Of a stretch of DNA of 64,000 nt, positions 50,246-59,716 are shown piece after piece. Position 1 is the stretch's first letter. The number at the start of each line of letters is the position of its first letter. The stretch covers positions 45,707-109,706 of the forward strand of contig CAMWVQ010000003.1 in NCBI GenBank assembly GCA_947177635.1, read 5' to 3'. This stretch comes from an uncultured Porphyromonadaceae bacterium. Lineage in GTDB: Bacteria > Bacteroidota > Bacteroidia > Bacteroidales > Muribaculaceae. The position numbers were made by a program, and so were the translations under genes. The notes beneath the pieces were generated by a model, which was not told the DNA's origin, made no database searches, and worked only from the letters and a program-made list of their open reading frames with translations.

Positions 50246-51634
50246 TTATTTGCAGATCGAGGCGATTACCTCCTTGATGTCGTTGGCAAGGGCGTCAGCC
50301 TCCTCCATCGTGTGGGCCTCGGCATAGATGCGGATGATAGGCTCGGTGTTGGATTTGCGGAGGTGTACCCACGACTGGGGGAAGTCAATCTTCACGCCGT
50401 CGATGTCGGTGATTTTCTCAGACTTGTAACGCTCCTTCATAGCGTCGAGGATGGCGTCCACGTCTATGTCGGGGGTGAGCTGTATTTTGTTCTTGGCGAT
50501 GGCGTAGGGGGGATAGCCGGCTTTAAGCTCGGTTACCTTCTTGCCGCTCTTGGCCATCAGGGTGAGGAAGAGGGCCACCCCGACAAGGGCGTCACGGCCA
50601 TAATGGGCTTCGGGATAAATCACCCCTCCGTTCCCTTCTCCGCCGATGACTGCACCGGTCTCTTTCATCTTGGTTACCACGTTCACCTCACCGACGGCGG
50701 CGGGGGAGTAGCTGCATCCGGCAGCCTCGGTGACATCGCGCAGGGCGCGTGACGAGCTGAGGTTTGAGACGGTTGCGCCGGGGGTATGGCGAAGCACGAA
50801 GTCGGCGACAGCCACGAGGGTGTATTCCTCGACGAACATCTCACCGTTCTCCATGACGATGGCCAGGCGGTCTACGTCGGGATCCACCACGAATCCGACA
50901 TCCGCACGTCCCTCTTTCATAAGGTCGGCAATCTGGGTGAGGTTTTCAGGGATAGGCTCGGGGGTATGGGCGAACTTGCCTGTGGCCTCGCAGTTGAGTT
51001 CGATGATGTTCTCCACACCGAGGGCGCGCAGAAGCTGGGGTATGATGATGCCTCCGACAGAGTTGACGGCGTCGACGGCCACGGTGAATCCGGCTTTACG
51101 GATTGCCTCCGTGTCTACCAGTTTCAGGTCGAGCACCTGCTGTATGTGGCGGCGGTTCCAGGTGGTGTTGGTCAGCTCGTGGCCGAGCGACATCACGTCT
51201 ACGAACTCAAATTCCTCTGCTTCGGCGATGCGCAGCACCTCTTTACCTTCAGCGTCGTTGAGGAATTCCCCATTCTCGTTGAGGAGTTTGAGGGCGTTCC
51301 ACTGGGCAGGGTTGTGGGATGCGGTAAGGATGATGCCGCCGCAGGCCTGTTCGCCGACAACGGCCACTTCGGTGGTGGGGGTGCTGGCCAGTCCGATGTT
51401 CACCACATCGAAGCCCATCGCGCAAAGGGTCGCAACGACGAGCGAGTCGACCATCTTGCCTGAGAGGCGCGCGTCGCGGCCTACAACGATGGTGTTGGTC
51501 TTGCGGGTGGTTGTCTTGCGGATCAGGGTCGCGTAAGCGGCGGTGAATTTCACCACGTCAACGGGGCTGAGCCCCTCGCCGGTCTTTCCGCCGATTGTAC
51601 CGCGGATACCGGAAATCGATTTGATGAGTGACAT
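50246..51634 (-). CDS. glmM: Phosphoglucosamine mutase
   Basis: Converts glucosamine-6-phosphate to glucosamine-1-phosphate for cell-wall precursors. The 462 residues have the phospho-serine loop ILTASHNPAQWNALK, the metal loop DPDVDRLAI, the sugar loop GGEGNGGVI and the C-terminal phosphate site RKSNTEPIIRIY. An AT-rich palindromic element at 51654-51775 carries its likely promoter. Phosphomannomutase/glucomutase activity is possible in the same superfamily, but the motifs fit GlmM. Confidence 0.92.
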   Translation of the reverse strand: MSLIKSISGIRGTIGGKTGEGLSPVDVVKFTAAYATLIRKTTTRKTNTIVVGRDARLSGKMVDSLVVATLCAMGFDVVNIGLASTPTTEVAVVGEQACGGIILTASHNPAQWNALKLLNENGEFLNDAEGKEVLRIAEAEEFEFVDVMSLGHELTNTTWNRRHIQQVLDLKLVDTEAIRKAGFTVAVDAVNSVGGIIIPQLLRALGVENIIELNCEATGKFAHTPEPIPENLTQIADLMKEGRADVGFVVDPDVDRLAIVMENGEMFVEEYTLVAVADFVLRHTPGATVSNLSSSRALRDVTEAAGCSYSPAAVGEVNVVTKMKETGAVIGGEGNGGVIYPEAHYGRDALVGVALFLTLMAKSGKKVTELKAGYPPYAIAKNKIQLTPDIDVDAILDAMKERYKSEKITDIDGVKIDFPQSWVHLRKSNTEPIIRIYAEAHTMEEADALANDIKEVIASICK

Positions 51635-51653
51635 TATAAAGGATGAATCAGAT

Positions 51654-51775
51654 ATAAGTAACTGTTCAAAATTATTTTATATTAACCGGTCATCTTATTT
51701 CAATGTTTGTTCGAGTAAAATTTTTAGAAGATTTTCCTCGAACAAACATTAAAATAATTTCGACCAGTTACTTAT
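51654..51775. repeat. AT-rich imperfect palindrome over the glmM promoter
   Basis: Three nested helices: 51654-51664 with 51765-51775 (11 bp), 51669-51678 with 51751-51760 (10 bp) and 51702-51715 with 51737-51750 (14 bp, loop 21). A 23-base one-sided bulge separates the second and third. On the - strand TAATTTTG (51674-51667) inside the left arm matches the -7 box for glmM. It may be a MITE-like remnant or a regulatory RNA structure. Confidence 0.7.
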
Positions 51776-51814
51776 CGTTGAATAATCAATAATATCAATA
51801 TCGGTCTGCGGGAA

Positions 51815-52390
51815 TCATTCGCTCACCGCCGGGAGATAGCGTATGTCGTAGAGGAACGGGATTACCTGGGCGATTTCGTTCGACACTCCGAACTGTGACT
51901 TGACCACAAGTCTTACATGGGAGTTGAGTCCAAGGAAATTGAGCGGCATCTGCAGCCCGGCTCCCCACTGCGAGGAGGTGGTCAGGGTGAAATTGTTGAA
52001 ACGGAACGACGCCGAACCGGCACCGATATTCTCCGAGTTGCCCGACCCTGTGCCGAGTTCGCCGGTGAGGGCATACTCGTTGAGGTTGTAGCGGGTGAAA
52101 CGGAAAAACACCAGGGCGTCATTCTTGACCTTCTCCTTGTCGCCCGGTTCGATTACCTGCATGAAGACATTTCCGTCAGGGTCGATACGGTAGAAAGGTG
52201 CGTCGGGGCCATATTCGAATACAGAATCCGCCGGGATGTCGAGAATCACGTTCTGGTCGGCGAGGAATGAGTTGACTGACTTGGTTTCATCATTGAGTAG
52301 CTCAGCGTAGCTTTTCGAGTCCTTGCAGGAGCTGAATGCCAGCAGGAATGCCGCGCATATGGAGAAAGTCAGGAATTTTCTGAGGTTCAT
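51815..52390 (-). CDS. DUF4827 lipoprotein
   Basis: A 191-residue lipoprotein from ATG 52390 (MNLRKFLTFSICAAFLLAFSSC, lipidated Cys near residue 22). The sequence KSYAELLNDETKSVNSFLADQNV and the PFYRIDPDGNVFMQVI segment fit DUF4827, a Bacteroidales-specific family, and resemble FKBP-type folds only loosely. It follows the nrnA-like gene by 57 bases. Function unknown. Confidence 0.82.
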   Translation of the reverse strand: MNLRKFLTFSICAAFLLAFSSCKDSKSYAELLNDETKSVNSFLADQNVILDIPADSVFEYGPDAPFYRIDPDGNVFMQVIEPGDKEKVKNDALVFFRFTRYNLNEYALTGELGTGSGNSENIGAGSASFRFNNFTLTTSSQWGAGLQMPLNFLGLNSHVRLVVKSQFGVSNEIAQVIPFLYDIRYLPAVSE

Positions 52391-52447
52391 TATCTTGTTG
52401 TCGTGATGTTTTCGAGTTTGAGAATGTGGATGCAAGAGGGGGACGGT

Positions 52448-53476
52448 TTATTCCGGGAGGTATCGGTCGAAGAGAGGCATCGCTTCGAGGAGCCTGTCGA
52501 CAGCCTCCTGGAGTGTGCCGTGAAACTCCCCCCCGGCGGCATTCAGGTGTCCTCCGCCGTTGAAGAAGTCGGCACACATCTTGTTGACCGGGAAATCCCC
52601 CTTGCTGCGGGCCGAGACCTTTATGTAGTCGGTTTCCTCACGCAGGAAGATGGAATACACGATGTCGGGGCATGTCAGGGTGCGGTTGACCAGGTCTTCC
52701 GTGTCACCCTTCTGGTAATGGAAATCGTTTAGCTCGTCGCGGGTCAGGGTGATGAGGGTCGCCTTGTGGCCGGGGAAATACTCCAGTTTCTCGCATATGG
52801 CGTAGCCGTTGAGCTTTAAACGGTTTATTGAGTTGTTGAAATAGACTTTCTTGTAAATCCAGTCCTTGTCAATTCCCTTGTCGAGCAGGCGTGCGATGAT
52901 GCGGTAGAGGTCGGGGTCGTTTGAGTTGTATGAGAAATTGCCGGTGTCGGTCATCATTCCGGTGTAGATGGCCATTGCCGCGTCGTGGTCGAAGAACCGC
53001 AGCATGCCCAGTGCGGACACCACCTTGTACACCAAGGCGGAGGTGGAGGAAATTTCCGGATGGGAGATTGTCAGGTCGGGGAAGGAACCCGGGTAGAGAT
53101 GATGGTCGATCATCACCTTCGGCGCGGGGGACGCGAGCATTCCGGGAGCCACCAGGTCGATTCTCTTTGCGTCATTGTAATCGAGGCAGAAAATCAGGTC
53201 GGTTTCCGCAAGGATTTTGTTGGAGAATGCCTCGAAACGGGAGTAGACCACCACATGCTCCGCCCCGGGGAGGAACATCAGATATTTCGGGGGGCTGTCA
53301 GGGGTAATCACCTTCACCTCCTTGCCGGCGTTGCGCAACACACGGCAGAGGCCCAGTGAGGAGCCTATGGCGTCGCCGTCGGGGGACAGATGACAGGTAA
53401 TCACAACCCTCCGCGCCCTGTTTATCAGCATGCGCAGGTGGTCTATCTTCTCACGTTCAATAAGATTCTCCATCAT
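52448..53476 (-). CDS. nrnA: DHH-family phosphoesterase (NrnA-like)
   Basis: Manganese-dependent phosphoesterase that degrades short oligoribonucleotides and often dephosphorylates pAp. Start at 53476 (ATG ATG; the second is at 53473), about 342 residues. Motifs are CHLSPDGDAIGSS, the DHH motif VMIDHHLYPG, MTDTGNFSY and the DHHA1 substrate loop NGGGHLNAAGG. TAACTTTG at 53483-53490 lies six bases before the ATG, implying a near-leaderless mRNA. The symbol is assigned by family resemblance. Confidence 0.87.
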   Translation of the reverse strand: MMENLIEREKIDHLRMLINRARRVVITCHLSPDGDAIGSSLGLCRVLRNAGKEVKVITPDSPPKYLMFLPGAEHVVVYSRFEAFSNKILAETDLIFCLDYNDAKRIDLVAPGMLASPAPKVMIDHHLYPGSFPDLTISHPEISSTSALVYKVVSALGMLRFFDHDAAMAIYTGMMTDTGNFSYNSNDPDLYRIIARLLDKGIDKDWIYKKVYFNNSINRLKLNGYAICEKLEYFPGHKATLITLTRDELNDFHYQKGDTEDLVNRTLTCPDIVYSIFLREETDYIKVSARSKGDFPVNKMCADFFNGGGHLNAAGGEFHGTLQEAVDRLLEAMPLFDRYLPE

Positions 53477-53482
53477 AGTCTG

Positions 53483-53490
53483 CAAAGTTA
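53483..53490 (-). promoter_or_regulatory. -7 box directly before the nrnA-like gene
   Basis: TAACTTTG on the - strand, six bases from the first ATG. Confidence 0.65.
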
Positions 53491-53636
53491 CAACATATCC
53501 CGCTAATCTCCCCACCCCGTCCCGATAAAATTCATTAAAATTTCATCAGACTTCAGGCAGAATTCAGTCAGTGTTTACTGAGTCTGACGGTATCCCGCCG
53601 GTGTCACTCCGTGTATTGCCCGGGAATATTGGCGTG

Positions 53637-54770
53637 TCAGTCCTCTTTGGAGAGGATTGACAGGAGGCGCGACGCCTTGGACTCGGTTTCGGCCCACTCT
53701 GAGGCGGGGTCTGAGCCGTTGAGGAGACCGCCTCCGGCGAGGATTTCAAAGTACCCTTGAGGGGAGGGGATTATGCGCGCGCTGCGGAGGTTCACGAAAC
53801 TCCTGAAACCTCGTCGGGCGTCATGTATGCCGACAAAGCCGCCGTAACAGTCGCGGGTGTGCAGCTCGAAGTCGCGGATGTCTCTCAGGGCGTCTTCAAG
53901 CGGTGAACCGCAGAGGGCAGGGGTGGGGTTGATGAGGTCGAGCAGGTGTGTGAAATCGACATCGGGGGGGAGGATGGCCGAAATGTCGCGGCGCAGGTGC
54001 TGGATGACTCCGTAGCGGACTGTTCGGGGAGAACTTGTCTCCGGTTCGATGGCGAGCTGCCTGAATTTGTCGCGGATATAGTCGGCGACGAAACGGTTCT
54101 CACGCAAGTTTTTGTCATCCCACGGGGCGTCGCCGCATGTGGCGGGTCGCGTTCCGGCAAACGCCATGGTCGATACGCGGCGGGTGGCGGCGTCGAAATC
54201 CAGCAATGTCTCGGGGGATGCCCCGAGCCAGCAGCCTGTCCGCGGTGTGGAGTACAGGAAGCCGAATGAGTCGGGGAATGCACGGAACAGTTCGCGGGCC
54301 GCTTCCGGAATGTCGAGAAGTGGATTCGTCCCGGCGATTACCCGTGAGTAGACGGTTTTGCCGTCACGCAGACGGCACCTTCCGGTGATGGCCGAAACTG
54401 CGGCGGAATACTCGTCGCGGGAAATCACCCGGTCGGGATGCGTCATAGCCGGGGAGGATGACAGTCCGGGGCAGTCAGACAGATCCGAGGCTTCAAGGGC
54501 GGCCGCCCGGGAGGGAGTCAGGCGTGTTCCGATGCTTATTCTGTCGGCCCAAGGGGCGAGCCATTTGCCGATTTCAAATGATTTTCCTTTCTCTGGAGTG
54601 TCCCCGGATGAATGCGGACTGGTTTCCAGGCCGCAGAAGAAGTCAAGGGTGTCACTGCCGGGGAGATGGCATACGGCGAAAGGGATGTCGAATCCAAGGC
54701 ATTTGCGCGCAGCCTTGAAAACGATATCCCCGCAGTTTTTGCCGATGCTGTTGCCGGATGTTGACGCCAT
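53637..54770 (-). CDS. menF: Isochorismate synthase
   Basis: Chorismate-binding enzyme that supplies isochorismate to MenD. Its 377 residues carry the family segments GFLYSTPRTGCWLGASPETLL, TMAFAGTRP, LRENRFVADYI and RDCYGGFVGI. It is the third gene of ftsY-rimO-menF, 26 bases after rimO, and is separated from the menDBCE operon by about 26 kb. Salicylate or siderophore functions are unlikely because no partner genes are present. Confidence 0.9.
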   Translation of the reverse strand: MASTSGNSIGKNCGDIVFKAARKCLGFDIPFAVCHLPGSDTLDFFCGLETSPHSSGDTPEKGKSFEIGKWLAPWADRISIGTRLTPSRAAALEASDLSDCPGLSSSPAMTHPDRVISRDEYSAAVSAITGRCRLRDGKTVYSRVIAGTNPLLDIPEAARELFRAFPDSFGFLYSTPRTGCWLGASPETLLDFDAATRRVSTMAFAGTRPATCGDAPWDDKNLRENRFVADYIRDKFRQLAIEPETSSPRTVRYGVIQHLRRDISAILPPDVDFTHLLDLINPTPALCGSPLEDALRDIRDFELHTRDCYGGFVGIHDARRGFRSFVNLRSARIIPSPQGYFEILAGGGLLNGSDPASEWAETESKASRLLSILSKED

Positions 54771-54796
54771 GTTCTTAGCCTGTGACTTTCGAGCCG

Positions 54797-56146
54797 TCAG
54801 GGGAGCGGTTCGCCAATCAGTTCAAACGGGAGGGTTTCGGTTATCCTGACAGAGACAATATCCCCTTTGCCAAGCTGTCTTGTTTTCTTGACAAGCACTT
54901 CAGGGTCTACCTCGGGGGAGTCGAATTCGGTGCGTCCCACATAATAATCCTCCTCCTCGGAGTCGATTATCACATCAAGCACGGCATCCTTTTTCTGTTG
55001 CTGGATTTCAAGGGAAATCTCCTCCTGTAAGGCCATAAGTCGGTTCAGGCGGTCTTGCTTGACCTCCTCGGGGATGCGGTCGGGGAGGTTGTTGGCGGCG
55101 AAAGTGCCCTCCTCCTCGCAGTATGCGAATGCTCCCATGCGCTCAAACCGCTGTTCCTTCACGAATTCAACAAGTTCGTTGAAATCCTCCTCCTCTTCCC
55201 CGGGGAAGCCGACCATTAGGGTGGTGCGGAGATGTATGCCAGGCACACGGCGGCGTATCTCGGCGAGGAGCGCGCGGGTCTCGTCGGCGGTGATGTGGCG
55301 CCGCATGTTGGTCAGCACCCTGTCTGATATGTGCTGGAGGGCGATGTCGAGGTATTTGCAGACATTCCCACGGCGCGCCATCACATCGAGTATGTCCATC
55401 GGGAAATCGGCCGGATAGGCGTAATGGAGGCGTATGCGCTCAACCCCCGGAATGTCGGCGAGCCGGTCGACGAGCTGGGCGAGGCGGTGGCCGCCGTAAA
55501 GGTCGAGACCGTAGCTCGAGAGATCCTGGGCTATTATGTTGAACTCCTTGACCCCGTCGGAGGCAAGGGAGCTGACTTCCTGCTCGATTTCCTCCATCGG
55601 GCGTGAATGATGGCGCCCGGTGATGAGGGGGATGGCGCAAAAGGCACAGAAGCGGTTGCAGCCCTCGGAAATCTTTATGTAGGCGTGATGGGCCGGGGTG
55701 GTGACCACGCGCGAGGCGGTTTCCTTGTGGGACTCGCCGCCGTCGGCCTCGCTGTCGGCTGAGATGGATTCCTCCCGGTCCGCCGAGTCGGAGAGCAGGT
55801 CGTCGACAAGGCCTGTCCAGTCGAATTTGCCGTAGTAACGGTCTACTTCCGGAATCTCGTCGCGCAGCTCGTCGCGGTAGCGCTCGGAGAGGCATCCCAT
55901 CACATACAGTCGGGATATGTCGCCGCGCTTCCTGGCTTCGCAGAATTCCAGGATGGTGTTTACCGATTCCTCCTTGGCGTCGCCGATGAATCCGCATGTG
56001 TTTATGACAACGATGTCGGTGTCATCGTTGGTCTGGTGGTATGCCTCGAATCCGGCCTTGGCGAGCATTGAAAGAACCCGCTCGGAATCGACCAGGTTCT
56101 TTGAACACCCCAATGTTACGACATTGACGCTTTTCTTGGCTGACAT
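54797..56146 (-). CDS. rimO: Ribosomal protein S12 methylthiotransferase
   Basis: Radical-SAM enzyme that methylthiolates Asp of ribosomal protein S12. The 449 residues open with VVTLGCSKNLVDSERV (RimO signature); other cluster cysteines lie in NTCGF and MGCLSE. The radical-SAM motif is CNRFCAFCAIP, and a C-terminal TRAM domain follows (VLDVIIDSEEEDYYVGR). The start is two bases after the ftsY stop. Confidence 0.96.
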   Translation of the reverse strand: MSAKKSVNVVTLGCSKNLVDSERVLSMLAKAGFEAYHQTNDDTDIVVINTCGFIGDAKEESVNTILEFCEARKRGDISRLYVMGCLSERYRDELRDEIPEVDRYYGKFDWTGLVDDLLSDSADREESISADSEADGGESHKETASRVVTTPAHHAYIKISEGCNRFCAFCAIPLITGRHHSRPMEEIEQEVSSLASDGVKEFNIIAQDLSSYGLDLYGGHRLAQLVDRLADIPGVERIRLHYAYPADFPMDILDVMARRGNVCKYLDIALQHISDRVLTNMRRHITADETRALLAEIRRRVPGIHLRTTLMVGFPGEEEEDFNELVEFVKEQRFERMGAFAYCEEEGTFAANNLPDRIPEEVKQDRLNRLMALQEEISLEIQQQKKDAVLDVIIDSEEEDYYVGRTEFDSPEVDPEVLVKKTRQLGKGDIVSVRITETLPFELIGEPLP

Positions 56147-56148
56147 TG

Positions 56149-57120
56149 TTATTTCAGGTTCTCCTCATTGAAAAGTGACTCCACGAACTCCTTCTTGTGG
56201 AATACCTGGAGGTCGTTGATGCCTTCACCAAGGCCGATGTATTTCACCGGAATCTTGAACTGGTCGGAGATGCCGATGACCACGCCTCCCTTGGCTGTGC
56301 CGTCGAGTTTGGTGATGGCGAGCTCGTTGACGCTCGTGGCGGCGACAAACTGGCGCGCCTGCTCGAAGGCGTTCTGCCCCGTGGAGCCGTCAAGCACCAG
56401 CAGCACCTCGTGGGGGGCGTCAGGCACAACTTTCTGCATCACGTTGCGGATTTTCGACAGCTCGTCCATCAGACCCTTCTTGTTGTGGAGACGGCCTGCG
56501 GTGTCGATGATCACGACATCCACATCGTTTGCCTTGGCCGACTGGAGGGTGTCGAAAGCAACGGCGGCGGGATCCGCGCCGAGGCCCTGCTTGACCACAG
56601 GCACTCCGGCCCGTTCACCCCAGATGTCGAGCTGCTCGACGGCGGCGGCGCGGAATGTGTCGGCGGCCCCGAGCATAACCTTGTTGCCGGCGGCTTTGAA
56701 CTGGGCGGCGAGCTTGCCGATGGTGGTGGTCTTGCCGACGCCGTTCACGCCGACCACCATTATCACATGGGGGTGATGCCCCTTGGGAACGGTGAAGTCT
56801 TCTTCCGAAGACTCATTGTTGTTCTCGGCAAGCAGCTCGCAGATTTCCTCGCAGAGGAGCTTGTTCAGCTCCGAGGAGTTGACATATTTGTCGCGGGCCA
56901 CTCGGGCCTCGATGCGTTCGATGATTTTCAGTGTGGTGTCGACACCCACGTCTGAGGTGATGAACACCTCCTCGAGGTTGTCGAGCACGTCATCGTCGAT
57001 TTTCGATTTTCCGGCGATGGCGCGTGTGATTTTCGAGAAAAGGCCCTGTTTGGTGCGGTCAAGCCCCTTGTCGAGGGTCTCTTTCTTCTCCTTGGAGAAA
57101 AACTTATTGAAAAATCCCAT
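56149..57120 (-). CDS. ftsY: Signal recognition particle receptor FtsY
   Basis: GTPase receptor that docks ribosome-SRP complexes at the membrane. The 323 residues have a short charged N-terminus (MGFFNKFFSKEKKETL), an N domain, and a G domain with GVNGVGKTTTIGKLA, DTFRAAAVEQL, DTAGR and TKLDGTAKGG. The short acidic domain is usual for Bacteroidetes. Confidence 0.97.
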   Translation of the reverse strand: MGFFNKFFSKEKKETLDKGLDRTKQGLFSKITRAIAGKSKIDDDVLDNLEEVFITSDVGVDTTLKIIERIEARVARDKYVNSSELNKLLCEEICELLAENNNESSEEDFTVPKGHHPHVIMVVGVNGVGKTTTIGKLAAQFKAAGNKVMLGAADTFRAAAVEQLDIWGERAGVPVVKQGLGADPAAVAFDTLQSAKANDVDVVIIDTAGRLHNKKGLMDELSKIRNVMQKVVPDAPHEVLLVLDGSTGQNAFEQARQFVAATSVNELAITKLDGTAKGGVVIGISDQFKIPVKYIGLGEGINDLQVFHKKEFVESLFNEENLK

Positions 57121-57184
57121 TAGATGTAATCTTCTTGTTCAGAGTTATTGGTGAAGGGTGAGGGGAGAGGGAGGCGTCAGGCGC

Positions 57185-58120
57185 TCAGATTTCCCCGACA
57201 ATCTCGTTGATGTCGGCGACGCCATGACGGCGACACCACTCCTCCATCCAGTCGATGGCCTTGACTGTGACCTGCGGGTCGATGAAATTGGCGGTGCCTA
57301 TCTGCACGGCGCGCGCACCGGCGAGCATGAACTCGATGGCATCGCGGCCCGAGGATATGCCTCCCAGTCCGATTACCGGAATCTTCACAGCCTTGGAGGC
57401 CTGCCACACCATCCTGACCGCCACCGGACGCACGGCTGCTCCGGAGAGGCCTCCGGTCACGGTGGAGAGGCAGGGACGGCGGCGTTCGACATCGACAGCC
57501 ATACCCATCAGGGTGTTGATGAGTGAGACAGAGTCCGCCCCGGCTCCCTCGACAGCTTTGGCGATGTCGGCGATGGAGGTCACGTTGGGAGAGAGCTTCA
57601 CAATCAGGGTGCGGGGCCACGCCTTGCGGATGGCGGATGTGACAGCCTCGGCCCCGTCGGTAGTGGTGCCGAAAGCCATCCCCCCCTGTTTCACGTTGGG
57701 GCAGGAGATGTTGACCTCTATCGCGGGAATCCCTTCGAGGGGAGCCAGCTTCTCGGCTACAGCGACGTAATCCTCGATTTTCGCGCCGGAGACATTGACC
57801 AGCACATTAGTGTCGAGGCCTTTAAGGCGGGGATAGATGTCCGAAATGAAGTGGTCTACCCCTTTGTTCTGCAGCCCAACGGCGTTGAGCATCCCCGAGG
57901 GGGTCTCTGCCATACGGGGGTAGGGGTTCCCCTCACGCGGTTCGAGCGTGGTTCCCTTGACGATGAAACCTCCAAGCTTTTCGAGGTCTATGAAGTCGGC
58001 GAACTCCTCGCCGAAACCGAAAGTGCCCGATGCGGTGAGCATCGGGTTCTTCATCTTCAGTCCGGCGATTTCGACGGCGAGATTCACGCCGTTGGCAGGT
58101 GAAGCCTGGCAATTGGCCAT
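57185..58120 (-). CDS. pyrD: Dihydroorotate dehydrogenase, class 1B catalytic subunit
   Basis: Oxidises dihydroorotate to orotate in pyrimidine synthesis, passing electrons to PyrK. Start ATG 58120 ([16 protein letters not shown]) gives 311 residues; the upstream frame overlaps pyrK. The active-site Cys is in [13 protein letters not shown] and FMN-binding segments are [13 protein letters not shown] and [19 protein letters not shown]. The adjacent pyrK gene identifies class 1B. Confidence 0.95.
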   Translation of the reverse strand: MANCQASPANGVNLAVEIAGLKMKNPMLTASGTFGFGEEFADFIDLEKLGGFIVKGTTLEPREGNPYPRMAETPSGMLNAVGLQNKGVDHFISDIYPRLKGLDTNVLVNVSGAKIEDYVAVAEKLAPLEGIPAIEVNISCPNVKQGGMAFGTTTDGAEAVTSAIRKAWPRTLIVKLSPNVTSIADIAKAVEGAGADSVSLINTLMGMAVDVERRRPCLSTVTGGLSGAAVRPVAVRMVWQASKAVKIPVIGLGGISSGRDAIEFMLAGARAVQIGTANFIDPQVTVKAIDWMEEWCRRHGVADINEIVGEI

Positions 58121-58175
58121 ATGCGGTATTTTTGAAGTCTTGAGATTATTGATTGTTGGCTGCTCCGGAGGGGAA

Positions 58176-58955
58176 TCAGAGTTCCCAGAGAAGCATTTCG
58201 GTGTTGAAGACCGGGCCCTCGACACAGGCGCGCAGGTTCCCCTTCAGGGTCGGTTCCACGCAGCAGAGGCAGGCTCCGAGGCCGCAGGCCATGAGGTTTT
58301 CCAGCGAGACCTCACAGGGTGAGCCGTTGCGGCGAGCCTTGCGGGCGATTCCGACCATCATAGGTTTCGGGCCGCATGTGCACACCAGGTCATATCGGCT
58401 GTCGAGCGCGGAGTTGTCGGCAGCGTAGCCTTTCTCTCCGGCCGAACCGTCGTCTGTCGAGACGGATACCTCGCCGATGGCGGCGAACTCTTCTGCCAGA
58501 AGTATCTCCGAGGCTGTCCTGGCTCCGAGAAGGAAGCGCGGGGTGACGCCGTTGTCTTTCATCTTCTTTCCCAGGAGCATCAGCGGGGCCACACCTATTC
58601 CTCCCCCGGCAAGCAGGGCGGTGGAGCCTGGCGCGGGTATGGAGAACCCGTTGCCGAGGGGGCCTACGGTGTCGAGCTTGCTCCCGCAGGGGAGGTTGCA
58701 GAGGTGGTCGGTGCCCTCGCCGGCGCGGCGTATCAGAAGCGTCATCACCCTCGTCTCGCTGTCGTAGTCACATATGGATATGGGACGGCGCAGGTAGGTG
58801 GAGGGGGAGTCGGCCACCCGGATTTCGACGAACTGGCCCGGCAACACCTCAATGTCTCCCACGGTGTCGGGGAGCTGGAGGGTCAGCATCGAGTATCGTT
58901 CGGAAAGGGGACGGTTGGCTGTTATCGTCGCTTCAAAAATCTGTTTCTTTCCCAT
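58176..58955 (-). CDS. pyrK: Dihydroorotate dehydrogenase electron-transfer subunit
   Basis: FAD- and [2Fe-2S]-containing partner of PyrD that passes electrons to NAD+. The 259 residues have the FAD motif [20 protein letters not shown] and the four-cysteine cluster region [14 protein letters not shown]...RACVEGPVF. It lies 55 bases upstream of pyrD in the same operon. Confidence 0.94.
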   Translation of the reverse strand: MGKKQIFEATITANRPLSERYSMLTLQLPDTVGDIEVLPGQFVEIRVADSPSTYLRRPISICDYDSETRVMTLLIRRAGEGTDHLCNLPCGSKLDTVGPLGNGFSIPAPGSTALLAGGGIGVAPLMLLGKKMKDNGVTPRFLLGARTASEILLAEEFAAIGEVSVSTDDGSAGEKGYAADNSALDSRYDLVCTCGPKPMMVGIARKARRNGSPCEVSLENLMACGLGACLCCVEPTLKGNLRACVEGPVFNTEMLLWEL

Positions 58956-58964
58956 ATGAGAATT

Positions 58965-59615
58965 TTAGAATAGATATGCGGCGGTCACTGACCAGAAACG
59001 GTTTTTGCCGTCACCGAGGTTCTTGCCGTAGAGGGCTGACTCGGAGGAGGCGGCGTTGTTGAGGCCGAGGCCGTAGGAGGCGTGGAGCTGCACTTTGTTG
59101 ACAAACATCAGACCGAAACCGAAGTTCCAGGCGAAATCGAAGGTATGTTTGTTCCAGGCGTTGCTCACATTCTGCTTTGATACGAGGAATGAGAAGTCGG
59201 GGCCGGTGGTGAGGAAGGGGCTGACGAATTTGCCGATTACGGGCAGGCCGATGTCCCAGCGGAAGTTGATGGGGATTTCGATGTAGTCGCTCTTGATGGA
59301 GCCGTCGAAGACTTCGACGGGGCGGTTGGATGAGGCGTCAATAACAGTCACGCCGTCAACTTTGACCACACGGTGGGTGAACATCACCGAGGCATCGAAA
59401 CCGATGTTGATGATCGGGGCTGTGAACTTGGTCATCAGTCCGACGGTATAGCCGCAGCGGTTTTCTGCATTGAAGATGTCTTCGTTGAACTTGAGGTCAT
59501 TGACGGTCACACCCCCCTTGATACCGAACTTGAGGGGGCCGGCGGCCTTGGCGTTGAACGAAACTGCCACGAGGGCGGCCACAAAAAGGGCGGAGAGAAT
59601 TTTATTGATTTTCAT
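58965..59615 (-). CDS. Outer-membrane beta-barrel protein (PorT-like family)
   Basis: A 216-residue protein with a signal peptide (MKINKILSALFVAALVAVSFNAKA). An alternating-residue barrel pattern follows (FGIKGGVTVNDLKF, GYTVGLMTKFTAPIINIGFDASVMFTH), ending in a Phe (SVTAAYLF) as expected for outer-membrane insertion. It resembles PorT/outer-membrane beta-barrel domains of Bacteroidetes. Substrate or role unknown. A TAAATTTG box at 59632-59639 drives it. Confidence 0.8.
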   Translation of the reverse strand: MKINKILSALFVAALVAVSFNAKAAGPLKFGIKGGVTVNDLKFNEDIFNAENRCGYTVGLMTKFTAPIINIGFDASVMFTHRVVKVDGVTVIDASSNRPVEVFDGSIKSDYIEIPINFRWDIGLPVIGKFVSPFLTTGPDFSFLVSKQNVSNAWNKHTFDFAWNFGFGLMFVNKVQLHASYGLGLNNAASSESALYGKNLGDGKNRFWSVTAAYLF

Positions 59616-59631
59616 AAGATAAAAATTTTTG

Positions 59632-59639
59632 CAAATTTA
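59632..59639 (-). promoter_or_regulatory. -7 box of the beta-barrel gene
   Basis: TAAATTTG on the - strand, 16 bases before its ATG. Confidence 0.65.
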
Positions 59640-59683
59640 ACGATTTTTCGTGGAAAACGCATAATTCGCATCGGGAAAATTCT

Positions 59684-59691
59684 TAATTTTG
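59684..59691 (+). promoter_or_regulatory. -7 box of mltG
   Basis: TAATTTTG on the + strand, 25 bases before the mltG ATG; divergent from the barrel gene promoter. Confidence 0.6.
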
Positions 59692-59716
59692 ACCCCGCAA
59701 TAAAACAAGGATATAT

